The notes below the pieces were generated by a model, which was not told the DNA's origin, ran no database searches, and worked only from the letters and a program-made list of their open reading frames with translations. The position numbers and the translations under genes are program-made. DNA of 64,000 nucleotides, taken from G016756615 sp035556195. GTDB lineage: Bacteria; Pseudomonadota; Alphaproteobacteria; Rhizobiales; Rhizobiaceae. The stretch is from contig DATMFK010000039.1 of assembly GCA_035556195.1 (NCBI GenBank), positions 248,001-312,000 on the forward strand, in the 5' to 3' direction. The first letter of the stretch is position 1. Each line of letters starts with the position of its first letter. Positions 8,704 to 17,762 of this stretch are shown in pieces.

Positions 8704-9726
8704 GTGGAATTCCTGATCTTCCTGTTTCGACGCGCACTATGGTCGCTGCTCGTCCTGGTGGGCTTGTCGATGATCATCTTCGCGGTTGCCCGGGGCATTC
8801 CCGGCGATCCCGCGCGCATCGCGCTCGGTCCTACCGCTAGCGCCGAACAAGTAGCGGACTTGCGTAACCGGCTCGGGCTCGACCGGCCCATCATCGAACA
8901 GTATGGGCTGTTCCTGGCCGGTTTGGCCCAAGGCGACCTCGGTCGCTCCCTTCTTACCGAGCGTCCCGTCAACGACGATCTTCGTGAAACCTTTCCTGCG
9001 ACCTTCGAACTGGTCACTGCCACGATCACCGTCGCGATGACATTCGGCGTCCTGCTCGGCGTGATCGCGGCGCGCTGGCGGAACAGATGGCCCGATCATC
9101 TCGTGCAGATTGTTGCGATCTTCTCGGCGGTGACACCCACCTTCCTAAAGGCGCTGCTTCTGCAGATCCTGGCCGGATACATCTTGCACGTGTTGCCCAC
9201 GACGGGACGGCTGCCGGCGAACATGGCCTTCACTGCGGACATCACCGGCCTGCTCCTCGTCGACGGCCTTTTGAAGGGGCGTGTCGACGTCTTCGTGGAG
9301 GCGCTCCGCCACCTGCTCTTGCCCGTGATCGCGCTATCCCTTGCCTCGATGGGCCAGATCGCACGCATCACCCGCGCATCGATGATCGACGTAGCCAGCC
9401 AGGACTACATCGAGGCCAACCGCGCCTTCGGCGTGCCGGACAGGGTCCGCGTGTTCAAATACATGTTGCGGCCGAGCTTCGTCCCACCGCTGACGATCAT
9501 GGGCCTATCGTTCTCCGCCCTGATCGGCAACGCCTTCGTCGTGGAGCTCATCTTTTCCTGGCCGGGAATGGCCGCATACGGCATTCGAACCATCTTGCAG
9601 AAGGACCTCAACGCCGTGATGGGCGTGGTGATGGTCTCCGGCGTCTTCTTCGTGATCGTCAATTTGGTGATCGACATTCTCGTGGGCTTCGTCGACCCGC
9701 GTGTCCGCATAAGAGGGACACGCTAA
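8704..9726 (+). CDS. ABC transporter permease (DppB/OppB type)
   Basis: 340 residues with about six membrane segments. The N-terminus FLFRRALWSLLVLVGLSMIIF and the GIPGDPARIALG motif are characteristic of DppB-type inner-membrane permeases. The cytoplasmic EAA-type loop that contacts the ATPase is EANRAFGVPDRVRVFKYML. The start is a GTG at 8704 with only a modest upstream AGG; no better start gives the conserved N-terminus. The stop codon overlaps the start of the next permease (TAATG), so the two are translationally coupled. Confidence 0.94.
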   Translation: MEFLIFLFRRALWSLLVLVGLSMIIFAVARGIPGDPARIALGPTASAEQVADLRNRLGLDRPIIEQYGLFLAGLAQGDLGRSLLTERPVNDDLRETFPATFELVTATITVAMTFGVLLGVIAARWRNRWPDHLVQIVAIFSAVTPTFLKALLLQILAGYILHVLPTTGRLPANMAFTADITGLLLVDGLLKGRVDVFVEALRHLLLPVIALSLASMGQIARITRASMIDVASQDYIEANRAFGVPDRVRVFKYMLRPSFVPPLTIMGLSFSALIGNAFVVELIFSWPGMAAYGIRTILQKDLNAVMGVVMVSGVFFVIVNLVIDILVGFVDPRVRIRGTR

Positions 9727-10613
9727 TGGCCACCCTCAGCGACCACAGCGCCGCGCCGGAGCGGCTGTCGAACGCCTATCAGAACTGGTACCGGTTTTCG
9801 CGCAATCCCAGCGCCGTGATCGGAACGGTCATCGTGATCGTCTGTCTCCTGGCAGCCATCTTCGCGCCGCTGATCACGCCATATCCCGAACATGTCGGCG
9901 CGGTTGTGAATTTCCGTGCACGCCACCTGCCGCCCTCTGCCGAGTACTGGTTCGGAACCGACAACGTCGGTCGCGATATATTCACCCGCGTCATCTTCGG
10001 CTTCCGCATCTCGCTGCTTCTGGCACTGGTCGTTCTCGGCACGGCTGTGCCGATCGGAACCGTGCTTGGCCTTCTGGCTGGCTATCATGGCGGCTGGGTC
10101 GAGGTGGTGATCATGCGCTTCACCGACATTGCGCTTTCGATCCCGGCTTTGGTGCTGGCTCTGGCCATCGCCGCTGTTCTGTCGCCGGATCTCACCACCT
10201 CCATGCTCGCGGTCGCCGCATTGTGGTGGACATGGCATGCTCGGCTTATCTACTCGATCACGCGCCAGCTGCGGGTTCAGGAGTTTGTCGAAGCGGCGGA
10301 AACGCTGGGGGCGAGCAAGTTTCACATCCTTTTCCGCGAGATCCTTCCGAACTGCGTTTCCGCGCTCGCCGTGAAGACCTCGCTGGATGCCGGCTTCGTC
10401 ATCCTGGTGGGCGCTTCGCTGTCTTTCCTCGGCCTCGGCATTCAGCCTCCGACGCCCGATCTGGGCACCATGGTTGCGTCCGGAGCGGCATTCCTGCCCG
10501 ATTATTGGTGGGAATCGGTGCTGCCAGGTTGCGCGATCCTGCTTGTCTCTCTGGGTTTCAATTTGCTCGGTGACGGGCTGCGCGACATGTTCGACGTAGA
10601 GGACGTGCGATGA
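9726..10613 (+). CDS. ABC transporter permease (DppC/OppC type)
   Basis: 295 residues, the second permease of the importer. It has the DppC-type N-terminal layout: WYRFSRNPSAVIGTVIV in the first membrane segment, YWFGTDNVGRDIFTRVIFG in the periplasmic loop, and the EAAETLGASKFHILFREILPN cytoplasmic loop. The ATG at 9726 shares its first base with the previous stop codon. The frame is open upstream to 9087, but that part lies inside the first permease gene in another frame and is not protein-like. The end overlaps the following ATPase gene by ATGA. Confidence 0.94.
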   Translation: MATLSDHSAAPERLSNAYQNWYRFSRNPSAVIGTVIVIVCLLAAIFAPLITPYPEHVGAVVNFRARHLPPSAEYWFGTDNVGRDIFTRVIFGFRISLLLALVVLGTAVPIGTVLGLLAGYHGGWVEVVIMRFTDIALSIPALVLALAIAAVLSPDLTTSMLAVAALWWTWHARLIYSITRQLRVQEFVEAAETLGASKFHILFREILPNCVSALAVKTSLDAGFVILVGASLSFLGLGIQPPTPDLGTMVASGAAFLPDYWWESVLPGCAILLVSLGFNLLGDGLRDMFDVEDVR

Positions 10614-11455
10614 GCGACCCCCTACTCAGCGTTCGTGACCTGTGGGTCAGCTTCACGACGTATTCGCAGACCAGCCAAGTGCTGAAGGGTGTCGATCTCG
10701 ATGTGCCCGCCAGGAGCCAGATTGCGCTCGTCGGCGAGAGCGGATCCGGCAAGTCGGTGACGATGAAGGCGATCATGGGCCTGCTGCGAACTCCGCCGGC
10801 GAGGATTTCGCGAGGGCAGATCTTCTATGACGGCCGCGATCTGCTGGCGATGTCCGAACGGGACCGCGTGGCTCTACGCGGGACCGCGATGTCGATGATC
10901 TTCCAGGATCCGATGACATCTCTCAATCCAGTCTTCACGGTAGGGGACCAACTCGGCACAATCCTGAAATATGCCGACCGGCGCCTGAAGCGGCCGCGCG
11001 GCCGCGCCGAACGGATCGCGCGCGTGCACGAGGTACTCGGCCAGGTACGGATGCGCGATCCCGAGCGCGTCGCCCGATCGTATCCGATCCAGCTGTCTGG
11101 CGGCATGCGTCAGCGCGTCTTGATCGCCATGGCTTTGCTCAGCGAACCCAAGCTGCTGATCGCCGACGAGCCCGGAACCGCACTCGACGTCACGACCCAG
11201 GCCCAGATTCTCAAGCTCCTGAAGGATCTGGTGGTCGAACGCGGCTTGGCCCTGCTGATGATCACGCACAATCTAGGCGTCGTCCGCGAGACGTGCAGCC
11301 ACGTCTATGTGATGAACCAGGGGGTCGTGGTGGAACAGGGTTCGACTGCCGATCTCTTCGCCGCGCCGCGCGAGGAATACACCCGCTCCCTGATCGCTGC
11401 CGTCCCGCGGCTGACCGGGGGAACCAGATACGGCACTCGGGAGGCCGCGCGATGA
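10610..11455 (+). CDS. ABC transporter ATP-binding protein (DppD/OppD type)
   Basis: 281-residue cytosolic ATPase. Walker A GESGSGKS, Q-loop FQDPMTSLNP, signature LSGGMRQRV, Walker B LLIADEP and the switch His in MITHNLGVV are all present. The usual Thr after DEP is Gly here (DEPGTALDVT), a small deviation outside the catalytic residues. The C-terminus is shorter than in many DppD proteins and lacks an obvious Cys-rich oligopeptide C-terminal motif. Start and stop overlap the neighbouring genes by ATGA, consistent with a single operon. Confidence 0.93.
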   Translation: MSDPLLSVRDLWVSFTTYSQTSQVLKGVDLDVPARSQIALVGESGSGKSVTMKAIMGLLRTPPARISRGQIFYDGRDLLAMSERDRVALRGTAMSMIFQDPMTSLNPVFTVGDQLGTILKYADRRLKRPRGRAERIARVHEVLGQVRMRDPERVARSYPIQLSGGMRQRVLIAMALLSEPKLLIADEPGTALDVTTQAQILKLLKDLVVERGLALLMITHNLGVVRETCSHVYVMNQGVVVEQGSTADLFAAPREEYTRSLIAAVPRLTGGTRYGTREAAR

Positions 11456-12333
11456 GCCGCCCTTTGCTGGAGATCGTCAACCTTTCGAAGTCGTTTCCGG
11501 TTCGCAACGCGTTCGGTTTCACAAAGACCGAAGTCCGGGCGGTCAAGAACGTCTCCTTCACGATCGGCCGCGGCGAGGTCTATGGCCTGGCCGGCGAAAG
11601 CGGTTCGGGTAAGTCAACGGTGGCACGCATGATCATGGGCCTGACCGAACCCACCAGCGGCGAAATCCTCCTGGATGGCGAAAACATCGCAGGCGGGAAA
11701 CACTCCCACGGCCGTAAGGTCCAGATGGTGTTCCAGAATCCCGGCTCGTCCCTCAACCCTCGCCGCACCATCGGTCAATCGATCGCGGTGCCGCTCGCCG
11801 CGCATGGTCAGCCTTCCGCGGACAGGCGGCGGCGCATTGCGGAGCTGCTCGACATGGTGCAACTCCCCGCCGCCTACGCGCAGCGATATCCACATGAGCT
11901 GTCAGGAGGACAGAAGCAGCGTGTGGCTATCGCTCGTGCCTTGGCTGTGATGCCGAAGCTGCTGGTGCTGGATGAGCCGACTTCGGCACTCGACGTCTCG
12001 GTGCAGGCAAGGGTGATCGACCTTCTGGTCGATCTCGGTCGCCAACTGGATCTGACCTTCCTGTTCATCTCCCACGATCTGAGCCTGATGCGGAATTTCG
12101 CGCAGAAGATCGGGGTGCTCTATCTCGGAGAGATCGTCGAGACAGGCGATACGGCGGCCGTATTCGAGAATCCGCGGCACGACTATACGCGCCTGCTGCT
12201 CGCCTCGGTGCCAGTCGTCTCGGCCGAAGAAGAGGCGATGCGCCCGGCGATCCCCCTTATCGACGGCGAGATGCCGACAGCCGAGCAATTGCTTGCCCTC
12301 CGGCTGCAGGGGCAACAGCAGAACCAAAACTGA
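11452..12333 (+). CDS. ABC transporter ATP-binding protein (DppF/OppF type)
   Basis: 293-residue second ATPase of the importer. Walker A GESGSGKS, Q-loop FQNPGSSLNPRRT, signature LSGGQKQRV, Walker B LLVLDEPTSALDVS and switch His FISHDLSLM are intact. The C-terminal NPRHDYTRLLLASVP is the usual oligopeptide/dipeptide C-terminal region. The ATG at 11452 overlaps the previous stop codon (ATGA). The frame is open to 11293, but that extension is inside the previous ATPase gene and is not used. It drives transport together with the DppD-type subunit. Confidence 0.94.
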   Translation: MSRPLLEIVNLSKSFPVRNAFGFTKTEVRAVKNVSFTIGRGEVYGLAGESGSGKSTVARMIMGLTEPTSGEILLDGENIAGGKHSHGRKVQMVFQNPGSSLNPRRTIGQSIAVPLAAHGQPSADRRRRIAELLDMVQLPAAYAQRYPHELSGGQKQRVAIARALAVMPKLLVLDEPTSALDVSVQARVIDLLVDLGRQLDLTFLFISHDLSLMRNFAQKIGVLYLGEIVETGDTAAVFENPRHDYTRLLLASVPVVSAEEEAMRPAIPLIDGEMPTAEQLLALRLQGQQQNQN

Positions 12334-12344
12334 AAGGCGTTCTC

Positions 12345-13892
12345 ATGATAAGGATCGGTATCGACGTCGGTGGCACCAACACGGATGCTGTCGTCATGGA
12401 CGGCGACCGCGTCATTGCCGGCGTCAAGTCGTGCACCACCAGCGATGTGATGAGCGGCGTCGTCAACTCGCTCCGGTCGGTCCTCGAGGCTGCCGACCTC
12501 CAGGCAGAGGCCATCGATGCCGTGATGATCGGGACCACGCATTTCACCAATGCCGTGGTCGAGCGCCGCAACCTTGCGCCGACCGCCGCGGTCCGACTGG
12601 GGCTGCCCGCGACAGCTTCCCTTCCTCCGATGGTCGACTGGCCCGAAGACCTGAAGGCCGCGATCGGAAACAATGCCTGGCTTGCGAAAGGCGGCAACGA
12701 GTTCGATGGGCGCGTGATCTCGCCCTTGGACGAGGACGAGCTTCTCGCCATCGCTGGAGAGATTTCGAAGAAGAACGTTCGTTCGCTCGCCATCACGTCG
12801 GTCTTCTCGCCGGTCAGCGCCGATATGGAGAAGAGGGCGGCCGCAATTTTCGCCAAGGCGCTGCCGGGCATCCATATCACACTGTCGAGCGACATCGGCC
12901 GTATCGGCCTGCTCGAGCGCGAGAACGCAGCGATCATGAATGCCTGTCTGCGTGACCTCTCGGTCCATGTCGTCGGCGCGTTTCGCGAAGCCATCGAGCA
13001 AGCCGGCATCAAGGGCCGCTTCTACCTGACGCAGAATGACGGGACGCTGATGAATGCGACATTTGCCGAAAAATTCCCGGTGCTGACCTTCGCATCCGGC
13101 CCGACCAACTCGATGCGCGGCGCCGCATTCCTGTCGGGTGTGGAGGAAGCGATAGTGGTCGACATCGGCGGCACGACCTCGGATGTCGGCTCCCTGCACA
13201 AGGGATTCCCGCGCCAGGCCGCGACCTCGGTGGAAGTCGGCGGCGTAAGAACCAATTTTCGCATGCCCGACGTTTTCTCGATCGGGCTCGGCGGTGGATC
13301 GCACGTGGCCGAGACCGACCGCGGCATCGTGATCGGGCCGGTCTCGGTCGGCTACAGGCTGGCGAGTGAGGCATTGATTTTCGGTGGAGGCACGATGACG
13401 ACCACCGACATCGCTGCCGCAACGGGCCGCGTCGATATTGGCGACCGCTCGAAAGTCGCGCATCTGAAGCCAGAATTCTTGCAACGCGTCCGGAAGCGTA
13501 TTCACGAAATGCTGGAGAGCGGTGTCGAGCGGTCGCGCCTTTCCGACGCCCCCCTACCGGTGATTGTCGTCGGTGGCGGATCCATCTTGGTTGATGGACC
13601 ACTTGGCGACCTCGAGGTGATCAAACCCGACCATTTCGCTGTCGCCAACGCTGTCGGTGCCGCGATCGCCCAAGTGTCCGGCGAGGTTGATCGTGTCTAC
13701 TCCCTGACGGAAATCGGTCGGCAGCAGGCACTGGAAGATGCCCGAACGCAGGCGATCGACGCCGCCGTGGCGGCGGGCGCCAAAAGGGACAGCGTTGAAA
13801 TCGTGGATATGGAGGACGTGCCGCTTGCCTACCTTCCCGGCAACGCGACGCGCATTCGGATCAAGGCAGTAGGTGAACTTCATGTCGGCTAA
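12345..13892 (+). CDS. Hydantoinase/oxoprolinase family protein (HyuA-like)
   Basis: 515 residues of the hydantoinase A/5-oxoprolinase ATP-binding family, with an actin-like ATPase fold. The N-terminal phosphate-binding motif is GIDVGGTNTDAVVMDG, the central conserved region is LTQNDGTLM then FASGPTNSMRGAAFLSG, and a second phosphate motif is VVDIGGTTSDVG. Family members hydrolyse cyclic amides (hydantoins, 5-oxoproline) using ATP, often with a HyuB partner. No HyuB is present; a DUF917 gene follows instead, overlapping by 11 bases. That pairing is recurrent in this family. The cyclic amide substrate is inferred only. Confidence 0.88.
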   Translation: MIRIGIDVGGTNTDAVVMDGDRVIAGVKSCTTSDVMSGVVNSLRSVLEAADLQAEAIDAVMIGTTHFTNAVVERRNLAPTAAVRLGLPATASLPPMVDWPEDLKAAIGNNAWLAKGGNEFDGRVISPLDEDELLAIAGEISKKNVRSLAITSVFSPVSADMEKRAAAIFAKALPGIHITLSSDIGRIGLLERENAAIMNACLRDLSVHVVGAFREAIEQAGIKGRFYLTQNDGTLMNATFAEKFPVLTFASGPTNSMRGAAFLSGVEEAIVVDIGGTTSDVGSLHKGFPRQAATSVEVGGVRTNFRMPDVFSIGLGGGSHVAETDRGIVIGPVSVGYRLASEALIFGGGTMTTTDIAAATGRVDIGDRSKVAHLKPEFLQRVRKRIHEMLESGVERSRLSDAPLPVIVVGGGSILVDGPLGDLEVIKPDHFAVANAVGAAIAQVSGEVDRVYSLTEIGRQQALEDARTQAIDAAVAAGAKRDSVEIVDMEDVPLAYLPGNATRIRIKAVGELHVG

Positions 13893-15000
13893 GGGCTATG
13901 CACTCACCGAGAGCGATCTCGTTCCGCTCTCCATCGGCGCGGCCTTCCTGGGAACAGGCGGCGGGGGCAATCCCTATCTCGGCATGCTGCGCACCCGCGA
14001 AGTACTCCGCAAAGGCGGGACGACGAGGATCGTGCCACTCGACTTGCTGCCAGACGAAGCCTGGGTCGGCGCAGTCGGCGGCATCGGCGCGCCCGTCATC
14101 GGCTTCGAAAAGATCTCCGAGGGAGGCGAATGCTTTCGCGCAATGCGCGCGGTCGAGGAAGCGACGGGCAAGAAAATGTCGGCCCTGATACCCGTCGAGA
14201 TCGGCGGCGCCAACGCCATGGCACCGATCATCGCCGCCGCGATGGCCGGGCTCCCGGTGATCGATGGCGACGGCATGGGCCGCGCCTTTCCCGAGGGCCA
14301 GATGACCACCTTCGCCATCTATGGCGGCCGCCGCGAGGGTCCCTCTGCGCTCGCCGACGACAAGGGCAATGTCGTCGTGCTCCAGAACGCGATCGATAAT
14401 TTGTGGCGAGAGCGGCTGTCGCGCACGATCACCGTGGCGATGGGCGCTGGCGCTGGTGCGGCGACCCCGCCGATGAAGATGGAATTTGTGCGGCGCGCGG
14501 CGATTCCAGCCACGATCACGCAGGCCATCGAGATCGGTCGCACCGTTGTGGATGCGCGCGCGAAGCGACAGGATGTTGTCAGTCGGGTGGTTGAAGCCAC
14601 GGGCGGCACGCTTTTCTTCGCCGGCAAGATCGTAGACATCAAGCGGGAGTTGACCGGAGGCTTCTCGCGCGGTCATGCGGTGATATCGGGTATCGACCAG
14701 TGGTCCGGCTCGGAAGGGCGCATTGCCATCCAGAACGAAAACCTGGTTCTGTGGGTGGACGGCAACGCCGTCCTAACCGTGCCGGATCTGATCATCAACG
14801 TGGAATTGGAAACCGGTGAACCGCTCACCACCGAAGTTCTCCGCTACGGACAGCGGATCGCCGTCGTCGGCTTGCCGGCGCATGAACTGCTGAAGTCGCA
14901 AAAGGCACTCGCGGTTGTGGGGCCCAAGGCCTTCGGCTATCCGGAACTAGAGTTCAAACCGCTCCAGTTCACCACCGTCGAAACGCGCAAGGCCGATTGA
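13882..15000 (+). CDS. DUF917 family protein
   Basis: 372 residues. The N-terminus AAFLGTGGGGNPYLG and the segment IPVEIGGANAMAPI, then VIDGDGMGRAFPE, identify DUF917, a family related to thiohydantoin desulfurases and usually encoded beside HyuA-like proteins. The enzymatic role in this operon is not established; a hydantoin- or thiohydantoin-like substrate is a fair guess. I chose the ATG at 13882, with AGGTGA five bases before it, over a GTG at 13873. The start lies inside the end of the HyuA-like gene, so the two are coupled. Confidence 0.85.
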   Translation: MSAKGYALTESDLVPLSIGAAFLGTGGGGNPYLGMLRTREVLRKGGTTRIVPLDLLPDEAWVGAVGGIGAPVIGFEKISEGGECFRAMRAVEEATGKKMSALIPVEIGGANAMAPIIAAAMAGLPVIDGDGMGRAFPEGQMTTFAIYGGRREGPSALADDKGNVVVLQNAIDNLWRERLSRTITVAMGAGAGAATPPMKMEFVRRAAIPATITQAIEIGRTVVDARAKRQDVVSRVVEATGGTLFFAGKIVDIKRELTGGFSRGHAVISGIDQWSGSEGRIAIQNENLVLWVDGNAVLTVPDLIINVELETGEPLTTEVLRYGQRIAVVGLPAHELLKSQKALAVVGPKAFGYPELEFKPLQFTTVETRKAD

Positions 15001-15050
15001 ACACGAAGCAAGGGCCAGCGCATCACGGCAGTCCCACGTGGAGGAATCAT

Positions 15051-16256
15051 ATGAAGAACTGGTCTGGACTCGACACTCTGAACGATCGCGATATCGAAGA
15101 GCTCGTCGCTTGGCGTCGGGACACGCACCGCAACCCGGAGTTATCAGGAGAGGAGGAGAAGACGGCCGCTCGCGTTTGCGAGATGCTGGCGCCGACCTCG
15201 CCTGATCGCGTGATCCGAAACATGGGTGGACACGGCGTGGCGGCGATCTACGAGAGCGGCGTGCCCGGTCCGACCTGTCTGTTCCGCTCCGAGCTCGACG
15301 CGCTGCCGATCGAGGAATTGGGCGACATTCCGCACAAGTCGCAAGTGCGGGGCAAGGCACATCTATGCGGCCATGACGGACACTCGGCGATCCTGCTGGG
15401 CTTGGCGCGGCTGCTCGGCCGCGTAAGACCGTCCAAGGGGAGGGTGGTGCTTATGTTCCAGCCCGCGGAGGAAGATGGTTCGGGCGCGGCCGCTGTGATC
15501 GCGGATGAGCGATATCGCGAAATCCAACCGGACTTCGCCTTTTCTCTTCACAACATGCCCGGGCTGCCGATGGGCGAGGCATTCCTTTCGCCTGGCCCGG
15601 CCAATTGTGCGTCGCGCGGCATTCGGCTCCAATTCCACGGCAGCACGGCACATGCATCGAATCCGGAGGCGGGCCGTTCGCCGATGCGGGCGATCTCAAC
15701 GCTCATGCCGGCACTGGAGGCGCTGAGCAGCGGCGGGGAGCTCGGTCCCGATTTCAGATTGGTGACCGTAACGCATGCTTCAATGGGCGCTCCCGCCTAT
15801 GGAATCGCGCCCGGCCATGCGGAAGTTCGGGCAACCTTGCGCACGGTGATGGACGAAAAGATGGACGCGCTCTGCGAAACGGCGGAACAGCTTGCGCGAA
15901 GGGCGGCCCAGGAAAGCGGCCTGGGATGCGAGATTGAATATGCTGACATTTTCCGCGCTTGCACCAACAATGTCGAGGCGACCGAACTTTTGCGCGCGGG
16001 ACTGGAGCGGGCGGGCGTGCCGCATCATCCGAAAACGACGCCGCAGCGCGGCTCGGAGGATTTCGGCCGCTTCGGCGACGCCTCAAAATCGGCGATGCTC
16101 CTGCTCGGGGCCGGCGTCGATACGCCCAAGGTCCACACTCCGGCCTATGACTTTCCCGACGAGCTGATTGCTCCAGGCGTCCGACTCTTCGCCCACACGT
16201 TGGCGGTGTGCCTCGCGCAGAATGACGCGGCGTTACCGTTCGACGAGCAGCGATGA
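15051..16256 (+). CDS. M20-family amidohydrolase/peptidase
   Basis: 401-residue cytosolic metal-dependent hydrolase of the IAA-amino acid/hippurate hydrolase (M20D) type. Metal and catalytic residues are visible: SELDALPIEE, LCGHDGHSA, FQPAEEDGSG, the HNMPGLPMGE His, and the C-terminal HTPAYDFPDE. It should cleave an N-acyl or carbamoyl amino acid. The start at 15051 has GAGGAA at 15041-15046; a TTG at 14997 in the same frame lies within the end of the DUF917 gene and is less likely. Last gene of the importer/hydantoinase operon, fitting the final hydrolysis step. Confidence 0.92.
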   Translation: MKNWSGLDTLNDRDIEELVAWRRDTHRNPELSGEEEKTAARVCEMLAPTSPDRVIRNMGGHGVAAIYESGVPGPTCLFRSELDALPIEELGDIPHKSQVRGKAHLCGHDGHSAILLGLARLLGRVRPSKGRVVLMFQPAEEDGSGAAAVIADERYREIQPDFAFSLHNMPGLPMGEAFLSPGPANCASRGIRLQFHGSTAHASNPEAGRSPMRAISTLMPALEALSSGGELGPDFRLVTVTHASMGAPAYGIAPGHAEVRATLRTVMDEKMDALCETAEQLARRAAQESGLGCEIEYADIFRACTNNVEATELLRAGLERAGVPHHPKTTPQRGSEDFGRFGDASKSAMLLLGAGVDTPKVHTPAYDFPDELIAPGVRLFAHTLAVCLAQNDAALPFDEQR

Positions 16257-16328
16257 GCGGGGTGAATATCAGCCTTCCTTTTCCTGGCTGGTCTTCGCCA
16301 CTGCCGGAGGGGCGAGCGCGCCCTATTG

Positions 16329-17210
16329 CTATCTGCTTTTCGACTGTTCTCTCAGGATGATGATGACGCCGCTTGCGACGATGACGGCAGCTCCGACGAA
16401 GGTGGCGGTATCGGGTACCTCGTTCCATATCAGCCATCCGAGGGCGGTCGCCCAAAGAAGGGCTGTATAATCGAGTGGCGCTACCACAACAGCCGGAGCA
16501 ATACGAAATGCCTGGGTCATCATCGTGATGCCTGCAGTCCCGAACGCGGCGATCGCGACGAACAACCAGAGATCAGCAGGTTGAACCTCTATCCACACGA
16601 ACGGTACGATGAAGGCGCTTAGAAGCGCGCTCGTCCCGGTAAGATAAAGCAGGAGCGTCCAGACGCTCTCCCGGGTATCCACCCACCGAGCACTGAGCAT
16701 CAAGAGTGCGTAGACGAATGCGGTGGCGACTGGCAGCAGCGAGACGAGCTGGAAGGCTGCGCCGCCCGGTTGGACGACGATCAGCACTCCGACGAAGCCC
16801 ACGAGAACTGCCAGCCAACGCCGCCATCCCACGTGTTCTCCCAGGAACACCGCGGAGATTGCGGTGATGAACAGAGGCGCAACGAAGATCAGTGCCGTCG
16901 CCTCTGCGAGGCCCAGATGCATAATGCTCGTGAAAAAAAGAACCGTCGCGCAAATCCAGAGAATCCCACGTAGGAGATGCGCGGCGGGACGGCGTGAGAG
17001 TAGCGCATCGGTGCCGCCCATCTTCAGTGCGACAAGCAATGCAAATGGCAGGGCTATGACGTTGCGGAGGAAAAGGATCTGGAGCGGGGAGTAGCTGGCT
17101 GTCAGGATTTTTGCGATCGCGTCATTGACGCTGAGACAAGTTACCCCGGCGCACATCAGCAGAATGCCGGTCAGGCTGTGCTGCCCCACTGCACTCGAAT
17201 CGGTCTTCAT
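16329..17210 (-). CDS. DMT-superfamily EamA transporter
   Basis: 293-residue inner-membrane protein with ten hydrophobic segments in two EamA repeats, for example GILLMCAGVTCLSVNDAIAK at the start and VAPLDYTALLWATALGWLIW in the second repeat. Family members export metabolites such as amino acids or nucleosides. The frame is open to 17312, but the ATG at 17210 is directly preceded by GGAGGTAGT and starts at the natural N-terminus. It converges on the M20 gene and is divergent from the small lipoprotein gene. The substrate is unknown. Confidence 0.88.
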   Translation of the reverse strand: MKTDSSAVGQHSLTGILLMCAGVTCLSVNDAIAKILTASYSPLQILFLRNVIALPFALLVALKMGGTDALLSRRPAAHLLRGILWICATVLFFTSIMHLGLAEATALIFVAPLFITAISAVFLGEHVGWRRWLAVLVGFVGVLIVVQPGGAAFQLVSLLPVATAFVYALLMLSARWVDTRESVWTLLLYLTGTSALLSAFIVPFVWIEVQPADLWLFVAIAAFGTAGITMMTQAFRIAPAVVVAPLDYTALLWATALGWLIWNEVPDTATFVGAAVIVASGVIIILREQSKSR

Positions 17211-17388
17211 ACTACCTCCGTCGCCTTGTCGCTTGTCGATCCTGCGGGATCGGGCTCGCGCAAAGCACTTATCTTTGCGCGAGTTTCTAATCTGATTTTC
17301 GATGGGTTGCATAAAGTCGAGCTGGGTGATGAAGTGCCCGAGGCGTCGGGAGCGGCAAAACCCTCAGAAGCATGCTATGGAAAAGCGA

Positions 17389-17547
17389 ATGTCCCGCTTG
17401 TTGATGATATTATCCCTGCTTGCCCTTTCTGGCTGCCTGGCAGCAAACGGCCCGGTAACCGGGGAAGGATATTATCCCCCCGGGTCGGACATGCTAACCC
17501 AGAAGGGCGGCGGCAACCCATATCTGGCTTGGCAGCGCGGTTTCTAA
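17389..17547 (+). CDS. Small putative lipoprotein
   Basis: 52 residues from the ATG at 17389 (an ATG at 17377 in frame would add MEKR). A hydrophobic signal segment, LLMILSLLALSGC, ends in a lipobox (LSGC), so the mature protein would be a lipid-anchored peptide of about 38 residues. The mature part is rich in Gly and Pro (GEGYYPPGSD, KGGGNPYLAW). I do not recognise a family. A GGAAAAG stretch before 17389 is a weak ribosome binding site. Confidence 0.6.
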   Translation: MSRLLMILSLLALSGCLAANGPVTGEGYYPPGSDMLTQKGGGNPYLAWQRGF

Positions 17548-17691
17548 GATCGCGTCCTCCTGGTGATAACCACTCTATCCTCTAGCGACATGCCCCGGAT
17601 AGGGAACCGGCGCGCAAGGGTGGAATTGCGATCTCCTCGGCAAGTTCTTACCAAGTTCCTTTCAAGAGCCTAATTTACGTTCACGAGAAGA

Positions 17692-17720
17692 TCGACGCCG
17701 CCGATCTGCTAATCTATAAT
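17692..17720 (+). promoter_or_regulatory. Candidate sigma-70 promoter for the OmpA-like gene
   Basis: A perfect -10 box TATAAT (17715-17720) lies 17 bases after TCGACG (17692-17697, four of six matches to TTGACA). Transcription would start near 17727, about 35 bases before the OmpA-like start codon, which also has GGAG at 17752-17755. Confidence 0.45.
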
Positions 17721-17762
17721 AACTTCGCTGGTATCGTTCTGAGTTTTCCTTGGAGACTTGCG

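Noticed and set aside
9087..9725. Upstream extension of the second permease frame
   Set aside because: It lies inside the first permease gene in another frame and is Arg/His-rich and not membrane-like. The real start is the ATG at 9726.
12183..13505. 440-codon open frame antisense to the HyuA-like gene
   Set aside because: A mirror of the codon pattern of the real gene, rich in Arg, His and Asp, with no domain.
13873..13881. GTG at 13873 as start for DUF917
   Set aside because: The ATG at 13882 has AGGTGA at a proper distance, while the GTG has no ribosome binding site.
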